Positions 50,890 through 59,732 of a stretch of DNA of 64,000 nucleotides are shown in pieces. This DNA is from Flaviflagellibacter sp963786225. GTDB taxonomy: Bacteria > Pseudomonadota > Alphaproteobacteria > Rhizobiales > Methylopilaceae. Position 1 is the stretch's first letter, and the number at the start of each line of letters is the position of its first letter. Both the position numbers and the translations under genes were made by a program. Location of the stretch: positions 186,001-250,000 of the forward strand of contig CAWAYQ010000001.1 of assembly GCA_963786225.1 (NCBI GenBank). Direction: 5' to 3'. Under the pieces are notes generated by a model. That model was not told where the DNA came from. It did not search any database and saw only the letters and a list, made by a program, of their open reading frames with translations.

Positions 50890-51091
50890 AAGGCAACCCG
50901 ATCACCGTTCTTGGCCATGTTGTCCGAATATTCGGCCTTATGATGGCCGTAGGGATGGTTCTAAGCCGAACCACGAAGAAGGTTACCACCGCCGTAACTA
51001 CGTTGATGATAAGGAAGGCCGGATACTTCAGGGCCAGGACCACGAACCCGACGGCAACACTGCACAGCGCGAGTTTCTACGTCCGGTTCAT
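50890..51091 (-). pseudogene. Remnant of a CDF-family cation efflux transporter (FieF-like)
   Basis: Minus-strand translation gives KLALCSVAVGFVVLALKYPA (start of helix 1), then after an internal deletion INVVTAVVTFFVVRL (helix 2), then in the next frame NHPYGHHKAEYSDNMAKNGD. HPYGHHKAEY is the diagnostic CDF loop between helices 2 and 3. The initial ATG at 51091 is followed by a stop at codon 5. Deletion, stop and frameshift together show a dead gene reduced to its N-terminus. Confidence 0.75.
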
Positions 51092-51646
51092 GGAGATTCC
51101 TACCGCTTCCGGCCAATCGACCTTGAAGCATCGAGCCGCGGGACCGGCAGAAATAGTCATGCCAATCGGGCGAGGCAATGCCTTTCTTTGCAAGTAAGAA
51201 TAGGTCGCAACTGAAGCGGAGAAACGCTGTACCGACGCCCTTTCCAGCCTCGCGGCGGGACGTTCGCCTCGATGACGCGATGGGGCTTTCGCCCGCCCAT
51301 CGTTCCCGAGGACCTGACAACATGTCACCAAGGAATATCGGCTCAAACACGTTGCGACCACAGTCTTAGGTCAGTTCACAAGGTCGGGCAGTTCGAACTC
51401 CGGACATCGCGATGAATGTCCATACGAACCGATCGCAATATGGCCGACTGAGCGTTTCGGCGGCCATCACGCCACCGCTACGCATCGCTCGCCCCTGTTC
51501 TCGTGGCAATTGACGTGATCGCGGAACTCGATTGCCTCGAGCCGTGGTGGCCGCTGTACCTGTCCGCGTCGCCGGAACACGAGAGCTCAGTGCCTCGTTG
51601 ATTATTGCGCTCGCGTGAGCGTGCAATCTCAACCCGGGAGTGGACT
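51092..51646. other. Intergenic stretch, no supported gene
   Basis: Several short frames on both strands lack family-like sequence. It may be decayed DNA continuous with the CDF remnant. Confidence 0.5.
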
Positions 51647-52243
51647 ATGCGAAATCGCGCTCTCGCGGCCGGGCTCCTCGCCTGCGTCGCAATCTCACCA
51701 TTCGCACTCGCTCAAGGAAGCCCGCCGGCCAACCAGGCGCAGCAAGGAAAGCCCAGCGGCATCTTCATTCCGACCCTCGAATCCGGCAAGTTCCGGGCTT
51801 CGGATCTGATCGGCCAGGACGTTTACAATCAACAGGACGAAGGCATCGGGAGCATCGGGGACGTTATCCTCGACCGGAACGGCCAAATAAGCGCCGTCGT
51901 CATCGACGTTGGCGGAGCAAATGAAGAGGTGGCAGTTCGATATGACGCGTTGCGGTTCGAGCCCGAGAAAGAGCCTGCCGCCCAAGCCGTAAACGGATCT
52001 CGGGATACGGCCGGCCGCAGTTCGACTTCCAGCACACCCGACCGTGCGGCGGGAGGCCAAGCGGACCCGCCAAAGTCGAAAGGTAGTACCGCCGAGGACG
52101 CCAACCAGAGTTCGGCCGGCTCCCTGGACTCGACAGTGCACGCGAGGATCGTGCTGAACGTCAGTCGCGAAGATCTCAAAAAAGCGCCAAAACTGGACGA
52201 CAGCGCGGCGCGCGCGCCAAGCCAGAGCGGATCACAGAAATAG
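51647..52243 (+). CDS. Secreted PRC-barrel domain protein
   Basis: 198 residues. Signal peptide MRNRALAAGLLACVAISPFA with cleavage near ALA-QG. A PRC-barrel follows (residues 50-105): FRASDLIGQDVYNQQDEGIG, IGDVILDRNGQISAVVIDVG and EEVAVRYDALRFE. The rest is a Ser/Ala/Lys-rich low-complexity stretch ending in VLNVSREDLKKAPKLDDSAA. Proteins of this type are common in rhizobia and soil alphaproteobacteria, often stress-associated; function not defined. Confidence 0.8.
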   Translation: MRNRALAAGLLACVAISPFALAQGSPPANQAQQGKPSGIFIPTLESGKFRASDLIGQDVYNQQDEGIGSIGDVILDRNGQISAVVIDVGGANEEVAVRYDALRFEPEKEPAAQAVNGSRDTAGRSSTSSTPDRAAGGQADPPKSKGSTAEDANQSSAGSLDSTVHARIVLNVSREDLKKAPKLDDSAARAPSQSGSQK

Positions 52244-52335
52244 CCAGGGGAGACCACGTTCCGGGCGGGGTCTTTCCGTCATCCTGGGAGCGCCAGGCCC
52301 GGCAGCTCAAGGCGGGCAGGACGCCCGCAGATGTC

Positions 52336-52545
52336 ATGACTGATGCAAAGGGAATAGCCATGGAGCAAGCAAAGCGTTTAGCGGCCTTCACGATCGACCG
52401 GATCGGGGAAGATTTCGGGATTCACATCGAAACGGAGGGCGGAGACCAGTTCGATCTGGTGGTCACCTATGATCAGCTCGACATCATCGCAGACCAGATA
52501 GACGACGCCCTTGAGGGGGACGACGACCAAAAAGGTCCCGGATAA
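52336..52545 (+). CDS. Small hypothetical acidic protein
   Basis: 69 residues from ATG 52336 (or 61 from ATG 52360): EQAKRLAAFTIDRIGEDFGI then HIETEGGDQFDLVVTYDQLD and IIADQIDDALEGDDDQ. A short alpha/beta fold with an acidic tail and no recognised family. The preceding GGGAATAGCC is a weak ribosome site for the second start. Confidence 0.55.
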   Translation: MTDAKGIAMEQAKRLAAFTIDRIGEDFGIHIETEGGDQFDLVVTYDQLDIIADQIDDALEGDDDQKGPG

Positions 52546-52685
52546 TCCAAATGTTTTCCGCCGCGCTTGCTGAGAAGATCAACAGGAAGGCCGCGTAACA
52601 AACAAGGACGTCCCGGCCGGCCTTCCTGCCGGGGCGTCCGCTTCATCGACAGCAACGACCGTTCGATCAGGGTGCTCTCACGATC

Positions 52686-52883
52686 TTATGCCGACCGGTT
52701 CACCCCAGTCGCCCTCACCGCGGCCATAAGCGCCTCGCGATCGTTGCCGTGCCTCTTGATGAGATCGCGAGCCTCGGCTGCTGAGATGCCGTGCTTCTCG
52801 GCAAAGTGCCGGACCTCATAATCGTCGCTGCCTGAAACCCGGCTGCGGTCCGGCTCGCGCCTGTTTTTCTTGTCGTCAGTCAT
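52686..52883 (-). CDS. DUF3606 family protein
   Basis: 65 residues, MTDDKKNRREPDRSRVSGSD then DYEVRHFAEKHGISAAEARD and LIKRHGNDREALMAAV. The second half is the DUF3606 hallmark (YEVxYFAxKHGIsxxxAxxLIxxxGNdRxxL), a small helical domain common in rhizobia. Perfect ribosome site GGGAGG before the ATG. Function unknown. Confidence 0.85.
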   Translation of the reverse strand: MTDDKKNRREPDRSRVSGSDDYEVRHFAEKHGISAAEARDLIKRHGNDREALMAAVRATGVNRSA

Positions 52884-53224
52884 TGGATTCCTCCCTTCAC
52901 GTGGTGATATTCCCGGCCTGAATATGTAATTACACATTCCGCTAGCGCTCACCGGGAGACGTCGCCACGTATTTCTATTTAATTTTAAGGTCGATGATCT
53001 GGTTCCATAGGAATATAAACTGTACGCTAGCAACTTTTGGCCGCACTAAATGCCGGCTTCTAGTTTTCGGAAATGGTCTACGTCTTCCGCTCATCTGTGA
53101 TGAAGCGTACACGCGTCCTGGCCGTGCCGGTTTCAGGACTTCGCGGCCGTGAGCGTGTCGCGGCCGTTTCCGCGCTCTAGATGAGCTGCCGGGCGCCGGC
53201 GCGGAGCGGCATAGGCGGCCCGAG
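52884..53224. other. Intergenic region, no gene
   Basis: AT-rich around 52915-53050, with promoter-like composition for the DUF3606 gene. No further feature is supported. Confidence 0.45.
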
Positions 53225-54769
53225 TTACGTTTCCGTCTCTGGACGCGAAGACAGGGTGAACCGAAAGATGGCCCCCCGGGGTATGTTCGGCGAAGCCCAC
53301 ATCCGTCCCTCGTGGGCCTCGATGATCGAACGGCAGATCGACAGTCCCATGCCCATGCCGCTGGGCTTGGTGGTGTAGAACGCGTCAAAGACGTGGTCCA
53401 AACTCTCCGGCTTCAGGCCCGGGCCTGAATCTCGCACTTCCACGAGCACGCCGTTCGAGGCATCCCTCTCGGTGCCGATCAGCAGCTGTCGCTCCCCGTC
53501 GCTGACCCCGCTCATCGCCTCGACGGCATTCATGATCAGGTTGAGCGTCACTTGCTGCAACTGGATCCGGTCGCCCTGAATGAGCGGCAAGTCCTTGGCG
53601 AAGTGGGTCTGCAGCGAGACGCCATTCTTCAGCACTTCGTCTCGCGTCAGGGCGATGACTTCGAGGATGGTTTCGTTGATGTCCAGGCTTTCCCTCCGCG
53701 CGGGAGCCTTCTTGATGAGGGCGCGAATCCGGTCGATGACTTCGCCGGCTCGTTCGCCGTTCTCGATGATGCGGTCAAGCGCCTGCCGGACCTCTTCCAG
53801 ATCAGGCGGTTGGGCGGCAGCCCAGCGCCGAGCGGCGGAGGCGTTTGTGATCACCGCAGCGATCGGCTGGTTGACTTCATGGGCAATCGAGGCCGTCAGC
53901 TGCCCCATGGTCGTGACGCGATTGACGTGCGCGAGCTCCGTCTGCGCCTGTCGCAGGGCTTCCGAGGCCAGCATGTGCTCCGTGAGGTCGTGGGCGATGA
54001 GCAGCGCCGCCTCTATTCGGTCCGAGTCCAGCCGCAGAGGGGAGTAGGTCACCGCCATGTAGCGCGCGCCGACAGAATAGTTGAACCACTCTCCGTACCT
54101 GACGTCTTCTCCCGCGCAACACAGGTCCAAATGCGGCTTGATCGTGTGTTCGAAGGCTTCCACGCCCACAATATCGGTCATGTGCCTCCCGACGATGCTC
54201 TCGGCCGGCATTCCCCAGTTCCGCGCAAAGACGGGGTTGACCCGTTGGTACCGGTAATCTCTTCCGACGATAGCTATGGCATCAGGTGAGGTCTCGAACA
54301 CCTGCCCGGTCAGATATTCCGCCCGCTTTCGCTCGGCGATCTCAACCGTCAGGTCCGCATTAGCCGCCGTCAGTTCCGCGGCTCGCTCTGCGTCTCTGAC
54401 CTCAAGCTCATCTCGCGCTCGCGTAACCCTGATCATCACCAGCGCAAAGATGAGAAACACAAGTGCGTACACAACGACATCAAGAACGCGAACCGCAGGA
54501 TCGGCTTCAGGTTGGAGGACCTCGAGGAGATGGACGCGGGCCAGCAATGAGAGCAAAGCTGCGAGAATGCCGGGCTTGGTGCCGCCGTACCAAAACGTGA
54601 TCACAATTGCGGATAGTGCAAGTGCGGAAAAAGCCTGAGGCAAATGGAAGTATAGAAATGTATGCGCCAGGCCGTAAGCCGCAGCGACCGAGCCCACAGC
54701 TAATCCATAGCGCAGGGCAACAGACGCTGCTGGCCGTGCAATCCATTTCGCCTTGCCGAGATCGCCCAT
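53225..54769 (-). CDS. Membrane sensor histidine kinase with PAS domain
   Basis: 514 residues. N-terminal membrane region of the KdpD/DUF4118 type (ALRYGLAVGSVAAAYGLAHT, ALALSAIVITFWYGGTKPGI, VVYALVFLIFALVMIRVTRA), a coiled-coil linker, a PAS domain (TSPDAIAIVGRDYRYQRVNP), then HisKA with the phospho-acceptor His in ASIAHEVNQPIAAVITNASA and a HATPase with DRIQLQQVTLNLIMNAVEAM (N box), DSGPGLKPESLDHVFDAFYT (G1) and GMGMGLSICRSIIEAHEGRM (G2). The start ATG 54769 is inferred. No response regulator is adjacent, so it is an orphan. Confidence 0.88.
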   Translation of the reverse strand: MGDLGKAKWIARPAASVALRYGLAVGSVAAAYGLAHTFLYFHLPQAFSALALSAIVITFWYGGTKPGILAALLSLLARVHLLEVLQPEADPAVRVLDVVVYALVFLIFALVMIRVTRARDELEVRDAERAAELTAANADLTVEIAERKRAEYLTGQVFETSPDAIAIVGRDYRYQRVNPVFARNWGMPAESIVGRHMTDIVGVEAFEHTIKPHLDLCCAGEDVRYGEWFNYSVGARYMAVTYSPLRLDSDRIEAALLIAHDLTEHMLASEALRQAQTELAHVNRVTTMGQLTASIAHEVNQPIAAVITNASAARRWAAAQPPDLEEVRQALDRIIENGERAGEVIDRIRALIKKAPARRESLDINETILEVIALTRDEVLKNGVSLQTHFAKDLPLIQGDRIQLQQVTLNLIMNAVEAMSGVSDGERQLLIGTERDASNGVLVEVRDSGPGLKPESLDHVFDAFYTTKPSGMGMGLSICRSIIEAHEGRMWASPNIPRGAIFRFTLSSRPETET

Positions 54770-55191
54770 CGTCAAGAGTTCTCGCGCGCCCCGACAATAG
54801 CTCCCGTGGAGCGGCGCGCAAATGGCCTTCGGGCCTTCAGCTGCCGCCGATAGTGCCGCGTTTGTTAGGCCGGTCAACGGCTTCCCAGCAACTCGTATCC
54901 TGAGACGGGCGAATTGTTCCCGCTGGCCAGATCACAAAAGCGCGCGGATCAGGAGCGGTCCTCATCACCGCGCTGGTCCACCGGAAGCATTCCCTTACCC
55001 GTGCGTTCGGCGAAATGGAACCCCGGTCAAGGGCGCAATATGCTCAACGCTGATCGTCAGGATGATGTCGGGGAACACGTACGACGATCTCGACGTTGCG
55101 GCTCTTCGGCGCTGACATAGCCAGCCCCTCGCATTCCCACCACTTCATCTCCGCGACCGACCACAACGGGTGGCAGCACATTAGCCAAGTG
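54770..55191. other. Intergenic region between the kinase and chromate genes
   Basis: About 420 bp without convincing coding sequence on either strand; no repeat from families A-C is present. Confidence 0.45.
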
Positions 55192-56571
55192 TCAGTACAC
55201 GCCTTTTAGCAATACGCCGGCGGCGGCGCAGCACGCAAGCGTGGGGATCATTCCGACCTTGAACCGGAGCATGGCGATCATCGCGGCGGCGGCGAGGCCC
55301 GCCGCGGCCCAGTCGATCGAGGACAAAACCGGCAAATCGGGGCCGATCCCGGGAAGATCCCGGACCTCGCGGAACACGACATGCAGGGCAAACCAGAGCG
55401 CAAGGTTCATCACGACGCCGACGACCGCCGCGGTGATGGCCGTCAGCGCCGCCGAAACCGCCCGGTTGCTGCGCAGCGCTTCGACGTAAGGCGCGCCGGC
55501 GAAAATCCATAGAAAGCTCGGGACGAACGTCACCCAGAGCACGAGGAGCATTCCGAGGCAGCCCGCCGTGACCGGATCGAAACTCCCGGGCGTGCGGAAC
55601 GCTGCGAGAAAACCGACGAACTGAAGAACGAGAATGAGCGGACCCGGCGTTGTTTCGGCGAGGCCCAGGCCATCCACCATTTCGCCCGGTGCAAGCCAGC
55701 CATAGCTCTCGACGGCGGCCTGGGCGACATAGGCAAGAACCGCATAAGCGCCGCCGAAGGTGACCACCGCCATCGTGCTGAAGAAGGCGCCCATCTGGGT
55801 CCAGAGACTGTCGGCCCCGAGCATGATGCGGAGTGTCAATACAGGCCCGAGCCACAGGATCATGCCCGTGAGAAGGACGCGCAAGGACCGTCGCCATGAC
55901 GGATCGGCATGCGCCAGCTCGCCGCGCTCGAACATGACGTCGACGACGCCCTTCACGTCGGGCGCGTTCTTGCCGCCATGCCCGCCTCCGGAAAAATGGG
56001 CCGGAGCGAACCTCGAGCCGCTCCATCCGATCAGGCCGGCCGCCAGGACGATGAGCGGAAAGGGAATATGGAAAACGAAGATTCCGAGGAAAGCCGCGAC
56101 CGCTATCGCGACCATGATACGGTTTTTCAGGGCGCGATTACCGATCCTCAGAACCGCTTCGACGACCACCGCCAGCACCGCGGCCTTGACCCCGAAGAAG
56201 ATGGCGTCGACCAGCGGCACCTCACGAAACAGCGCGTAGCTGATGCTGAGCCCGACCATCACCAGCGCGCCGGGCAGGATGAACAGGAGCCCGGCGATCA
56301 GGCCCCCGAGCGTGCGATGCATCAGCCATCCGATATAGACGGCGAGCTGCTGGGCCTCGGGCCCGGGCAGCAGCATGCAGTAATTGAGGGCATGCAGAAA
56401 ACGCTGCTCGCCGATCCAGCGGCGTTCGTCGACCAGTTCCTTGTGCATGAGGGCGATCTGCCCGGCGGGTCCGCCGAAACTCAAAAACCCGATCTTGGCC
56501 CAGACTTTGGTTGCATCGAACAAGGTGGGAGCCGCCGGCACGGCGGCCTCCGTTGTGACAGCGCTCGACAT
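55192..56571 (-). CDS. chrA: Chromate transporter ChrA (long-chain form)
   Basis: 459-residue CHR-family inner-membrane protein with two homologous halves. Half one: WAKIGFLSFGGPAGQIALMH, RFLHALNYCMLLPGPEAQQL; half two: MAVVTFGGAYAVLAYVAQAA and LGLAETTPGPLILVLQFVGF. The paired FGGP/FGGAYA and PGPEAQQ/PGPLILV motifs are the diagnostic CHR signatures. Exports chromate from the cytoplasm by the proton-motive force. ATG 56571 with GGAGGGG upstream. Cotranscribed behind chrB (11-bp gap). Confidence 0.92.
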   Translation of the reverse strand: MSSAVTTEAAVPAAPTLFDATKVWAKIGFLSFGGPAGQIALMHKELVDERRWIGEQRFLHALNYCMLLPGPEAQQLAVYIGWLMHRTLGGLIAGLLFILPGALVMVGLSISYALFREVPLVDAIFFGVKAAVLAVVVEAVLRIGNRALKNRIMVAIAVAAFLGIFVFHIPFPLIVLAAGLIGWSGSRFAPAHFSGGGHGGKNAPDVKGVVDVMFERGELAHADPSWRRSLRVLLTGMILWLGPVLTLRIMLGADSLWTQMGAFFSTMAVVTFGGAYAVLAYVAQAAVESYGWLAPGEMVDGLGLAETTPGPLILVLQFVGFLAAFRTPGSFDPVTAGCLGMLLVLWVTFVPSFLWIFAGAPYVEALRSNRAVSAALTAITAAVVGVVMNLALWFALHVVFREVRDLPGIGPDLPVLSSIDWAAAGLAAAAMIAMLRFKVGMIPTLACCAAAGVLLKGVY

Positions 56572-56582
56572 GACCCCTCCCC

Positions 56583-57401
56583 CTACGACGGCTTCTGGCC
56601 GGACGGCCAATTATGCACCTCTTCGGTGGCATCCCGGCACCAGCGATAAAAGGCGTCGTATAGCAGCAGTCCCGCGTCGAGTTGTTCGAGATCGTCGCGG
56701 AACATGCGGGAGAGACCGAGCGAGGCGGCGAGGAACCCGGATGCCTGCGGCACGAGGTCGAGGCGCGCCGTGTCGGCGGCACGCACGATACTCGCCAGGC
56801 GGTCCAGGGGCTCGGACACAAGGCCGAATTCCTCGATCATCGTATCGAACGTGCAGCGCTCGCCGCGATGGCTCCAGAATACGCCGTCGATATCGAACGG
56901 TGTCGCGTTGAAGCGTTCGGCGACCGCCGGAACTTCCGACGCCGCGACGAAGAGAAAGACCGCGCGGGGATCGATGAAACGGCGAACAAGCCAGGGGCAC
57001 GCGATGCGATCGACCTTGGGCCGTGCGCGCGTGACCCAGACCGTGCGTCCTTCCGGATTGGATGGGGGAATTTTCCGGGTACTGGCCAGGACGCCGCCCG
57101 CCGCGCACCAGGCTTCGAAACCGCCTTCGAGGGTTTCGGCGGCGATCCCTTCGTGGCGGAGCCAGGCGGCAACGCCCTGGCTCAGCTTCAGTCCTTTTTG
57201 GCACACGATGACGGTGTTGCGACCGGCATACTCCTTCGCCCAGGACGAGACCGCGTGATGATCACGGCGCCGGGCGGCCGGAAGGAGGCGCGGGTCGGCA
57301 TCGAAGTCTTCGCTCGTACGGACGTCCACGATTGCGGGCGCGGTCGGAAGACCGACGAGGCGGGACAGTTGAGAGGTGGTGATTTCAGTGTTCGACGGCA
57401 T
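56583..57401 (-). CDS. chrB: Rhodanese-ChrB chromate resistance protein
   Basis: 272 residues. Residues 1-115 form a rhodanese domain with the active-site loop VCQKGLKLSQG (Cys at about 71). Residues 120-272 are the ChrB domain: VWVTRARPKVDRIACPWLVR, RFIDPRAVFLFVAASEVPAV, FDIDGVFWSHRGERCTFDTM. ChrB is reported as the chromate-sensing regulator of chrA. Domain order and spacing match other rhizobial rhodanese-ChrB fusions. Start ATG 57401 over an ATG eight codons upstream. First gene of chrB-chrA. Confidence 0.88.
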   Translation of the reverse strand: MPSNTEITTSQLSRLVGLPTAPAIVDVRTSEDFDADPRLLPAARRRDHHAVSSWAKEYAGRNTVIVCQKGLKLSQGVAAWLRHEGIAAETLEGGFEAWCAAGGVLASTRKIPPSNPEGRTVWVTRARPKVDRIACPWLVRRFIDPRAVFLFVAASEVPAVAERFNATPFDIDGVFWSHRGERCTFDTMIEEFGLVSEPLDRLASIVRAADTARLDLVPQASGFLAASLGLSRMFRDDLEQLDAGLLLYDAFYRWCRDATEEVHNWPSGQKPS

Positions 57402-57526
57402 GGCGTCCATCCCTCTTGGGAACATGGACGCGATATTTAGGCTGCCGCCTCACGGGGTAATCGCGAATAACCCCTTGCCTGGTATCTAGTCCGAAAGGTC
57501 TCTCCGGGCAAGGCATGGCGACCGGC

Positions 57527-58234
57527 CTAACGCGTCAGCAGCGGCCACAAGCCGAGCACGATGACGGCAAGGGCGGCGGCGATTTCCAGGATGCGGCCGG
57601 CCCGTGACCGAAAGGATTCCGTGCTCGCGATCACAGGCAGCAGCGTGGTTCGGAGCACGACCGCCAGGAGTGGAAAGGCGGCGACGGTCACGATCATGCC
57701 CGCGGCAAAAGCTCCGGACAGCATCAGTCCGAAGGCGAGAAGTCCGTTTGTGACGGCGTAGGTCATGATGAAGGTCGTCAACGGGCAAGGCACGAGCCCC
57801 GTCACGAAGCCGAGCGCCGGACCGGACCGGTCGTGATCGTGCGAATGGGTCCTCAGAGCCCTCGAAAGCATCCACAATCCCACGCAGACAATCAGAATCT
57901 GGCTGGCAAGCTCCAGCATGGGCGCGCGGCCGGCCCCGCCGATGGTCCGTTGCAGAAGGGCGAAACCGCCGAGGACCAGAAGCACCGCCGAGCCGACATG
58001 CGTAGCAATCAGGATGGCGCTGGAGCCGACCGCACCGGGAAGCCGCCCTTCCCCGGCATAATGCGACGCCAGCACGGACTTGCCGTGGCCGGGAAGCAAA
58101 GCGTGCAACATGCCGAAGCCGAACGCCATGCCGATCAACGGCGGCACCCCTGCGGGCCCCGCTGTACGCAACGCGTTCAAGGCTTCCAGCGCGCCGGAAT
58201 AGAGCCAACGTTGCAGTTCGAAAACTGAACCCAT
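57527..58234 (-). CDS. Nickel/cobalt exporter-like protein (NicO/RcnA family)
   Basis: 235-residue polytopic membrane protein. Motifs: HALLPGHGKSVLASHYAGEG (the HxxxPxHxK core), AILIATHVGSAVLLVLGGFA, a short cytoplasmic His cluster THSHDHD, and GLVPCPLTTFIMTYAVTNG. These define the NicO/RcnA family of Ni/Co transporters; the His loop is much shorter than in RcnA. Whether it exports or imports is uncertain. Two very small membrane-protein genes lie directly upstream and are probably co-transcribed. Confidence 0.85.
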   Translation of the reverse strand: MGSVFELQRWLYSGALEALNALRTAGPAGVPPLIGMAFGFGMLHALLPGHGKSVLASHYAGEGRLPGAVGSSAILIATHVGSAVLLVLGGFALLQRTIGGAGRAPMLELASQILIVCVGLWMLSRALRTHSHDHDRSGPALGFVTGLVPCPLTTFIMTYAVTNGLLAFGLMLSGAFAAGMIVTVAAFPLLAVVLRTTLLPVIASTESFRSRAGRILEIAAALAVIVLGLWPLLTR

Positions 58235-58277
58235 CAAGAGACCCGGCTGATCGATACGGTAGCTGCGTGACCCGTCT

Positions 58278-58385
58278 TTAAACCCAGTTCATGGCGATTG
58301 CCGCAAGGACAAGATAGCGCCCGAATTTGGCGACGCTGACGATCGCGGCAAGCACCACCACGACCGCAAGGATCGCCACGCTCAT
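58278..58385 (-). CDS. 35-residue single-span membrane protein
   Basis: MSVAILAVVVVLAAIVSVAK then FGRYLVLAAIAMNWV and stop. Almost entirely one hydrophobic helix with a central Lys-Phe-Gly-Arg turn. Its ATG overlaps the stop of the gene before it (ATGA) and its stop is 43 bp before the NicO start, a strong sign of translational coupling. No described family that I know. Confidence 0.55.
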   Translation of the reverse strand: MSVAILAVVVVLAAIVSVAKFGRYLVLAAIAMNWV

Positions 58386-58579
58386 CCATATCGTCCTGGT
58401 TCTTGTCGCCACGCCACCAACAGCCAATTAAGGGCGGGAAGATGTCTGAAAGCATGCATGCTCCCGGTGACCCGCTGGAGCGATCCGGCGGCCAGTCCGT
58501 AGAGCACGCCGAACACGGATGAGGCCGCCAGCACCGGCAGCATGACCACCTTGAGCGGTACACCGCCAGCAGCGCGCAT
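58382..58579 (-). CDS. 65-residue membrane protein, probable partner of the 35-residue gene
   Basis: MRAAGGVPLKVVMLPVLAAS, then SVFGVLYGLAAGSLQRVTGS and MHAFRHLPALNWLLVAWRQE. One predicted helix (about residues 10-32) followed by an amphipathic His/Arg-containing segment. ATG 58579; upstream open frame continues but lacks protein-like features. ATGA-coupled to the next small gene. No known family. Confidence 0.5.
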   Translation of the reverse strand: MRAAGGVPLKVVMLPVLAASSVFGVLYGLAAGSLQRVTGSMHAFRHLPALNWLLVAWRQEPGRYG

Positions 58580-58749
58580 ATGCGGAATTATTGTTCTCCT
58601 CCGCACCGACGTGTTGCTGCCGCTGTATGGCTCTTCCTTCACCGGATTTCCGGTCTTGCCGCCGGCGCATGACCGGCGAACATCAAGTGTAGGTACGTCC
58701 GTGGTTGTACGCCGGAGAACGATTTCTGGAAGCGATAAGGAGAAAGGCA

Positions 58750-59631
58750 ATGTATGCGAAGTTTCTTACCGGCACTGCCCTGCTGTTGATCGTGGCCACC
58801 ACCCCTGCCCGTGCGGCCCCGGATTGGACCGCCGTCGGTCAGGCACTCGGCAAGTCCGGAACCGAGATGCCGGACGGCGTCTATCGTGTCGGTCTGCCGC
58901 GCTCCGATCTGAAGGTCACGCTCGACGGGGTCGAGATCAAGCCGACGCTGGCCCTCGGCTCATGGCTCGGCTTCCAGCCGATGGGCGATGAGGCCATGGT
59001 CATGGGCGACCTCGTGCTGACCGACAAAGAGGTCAAACCAGTGATGAAGAAGCTCGCCGAGAGCGGCATCGAGGTAACCGCCCTGCATAACCACCTGCTG
59101 CGCAGCGATCCGGCGATCATGTACATGCACGTCGAGGGGCATGGCGATCCGCTGAAGCTGGCCGCAAGCCTGCACGCCGCGCTGGCACTCAGCAAGACGC
59201 CGTTGGGCTCCTCGCCCGGCGGCCCGGCGCAGGCCGTCGATCTCGACACGGCCGCCCTCGACCGGATCATCGGCCACGGCGGCAAGGCCAGTGGCGGTGT
59301 CTACCAATTCACCGTTCCGCGCGCCGAGGCGATCACCGACGGCGGAATGACGATCCCGCCGTCGATGGGCTCGGGTATCGCCATCAACTTCCAGCCGACG
59401 GGCGACGGCAAGGCGGCAACCACCGGCGACTTCGTGCTCATCGGGTCGGAGGTCAATCCCGTAATCCGGGCGCTGCGTGAAAACGATATCGAGGTGACGG
59501 CCGTGCATAACCACATGCTCGACGATCAGCCGCGGCTATTCTTCATGCACTTCTGGGCCAATGACGATGCCGTCAAGCTGGCCCGCGGACTCAAGGCCGC
59601 CCTCGATCAGGTGAACCTCGGGAAGAACTGA
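58750..59631 (+). CDS. DUF1259 (LppY/LpqO-like) secreted protein with internal duplication
   Basis: 293 residues. Signal peptide MYAKFLTGTALLLIVATTPA with cleavage near ARA-AP. Two copies of one domain: the first ends VTALHNHLLRSDPAIMYMHV, the second VTAVHNHMLDDQPRLFFMHF; each begins GVYxxxxPR. The repeated HNHxL and MHxxx histidines could bind a metal in each half. LppY/LpqO are mycobacterial lipoproteins of unknown function; here no lipobox is seen. Good ribosome site AAGGAG. It stands divergent from the small-gene/NicO unit with 170 bp between starts. Confidence 0.82.
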   Translation: MYAKFLTGTALLLIVATTPARAAPDWTAVGQALGKSGTEMPDGVYRVGLPRSDLKVTLDGVEIKPTLALGSWLGFQPMGDEAMVMGDLVLTDKEVKPVMKKLAESGIEVTALHNHLLRSDPAIMYMHVEGHGDPLKLAASLHAALALSKTPLGSSPGGPAQAVDLDTAALDRIIGHGGKASGGVYQFTVPRAEAITDGGMTIPPSMGSGIAINFQPTGDGKAATTGDFVLIGSEVNPVIRALRENDIEVTAVHNHMLDDQPRLFFMHFWANDDAVKLARGLKAALDQVNLGKN

Positions 59632-59732
59632 TCCACGGCCGATCGACGAAATCGTAGCGTCAGCCGTGCGGCAAACATCGGGGGCGGCCGTGATCAAAGG
59701 CGCCCCCGTACATGTGGATCATCCCGGAATCT

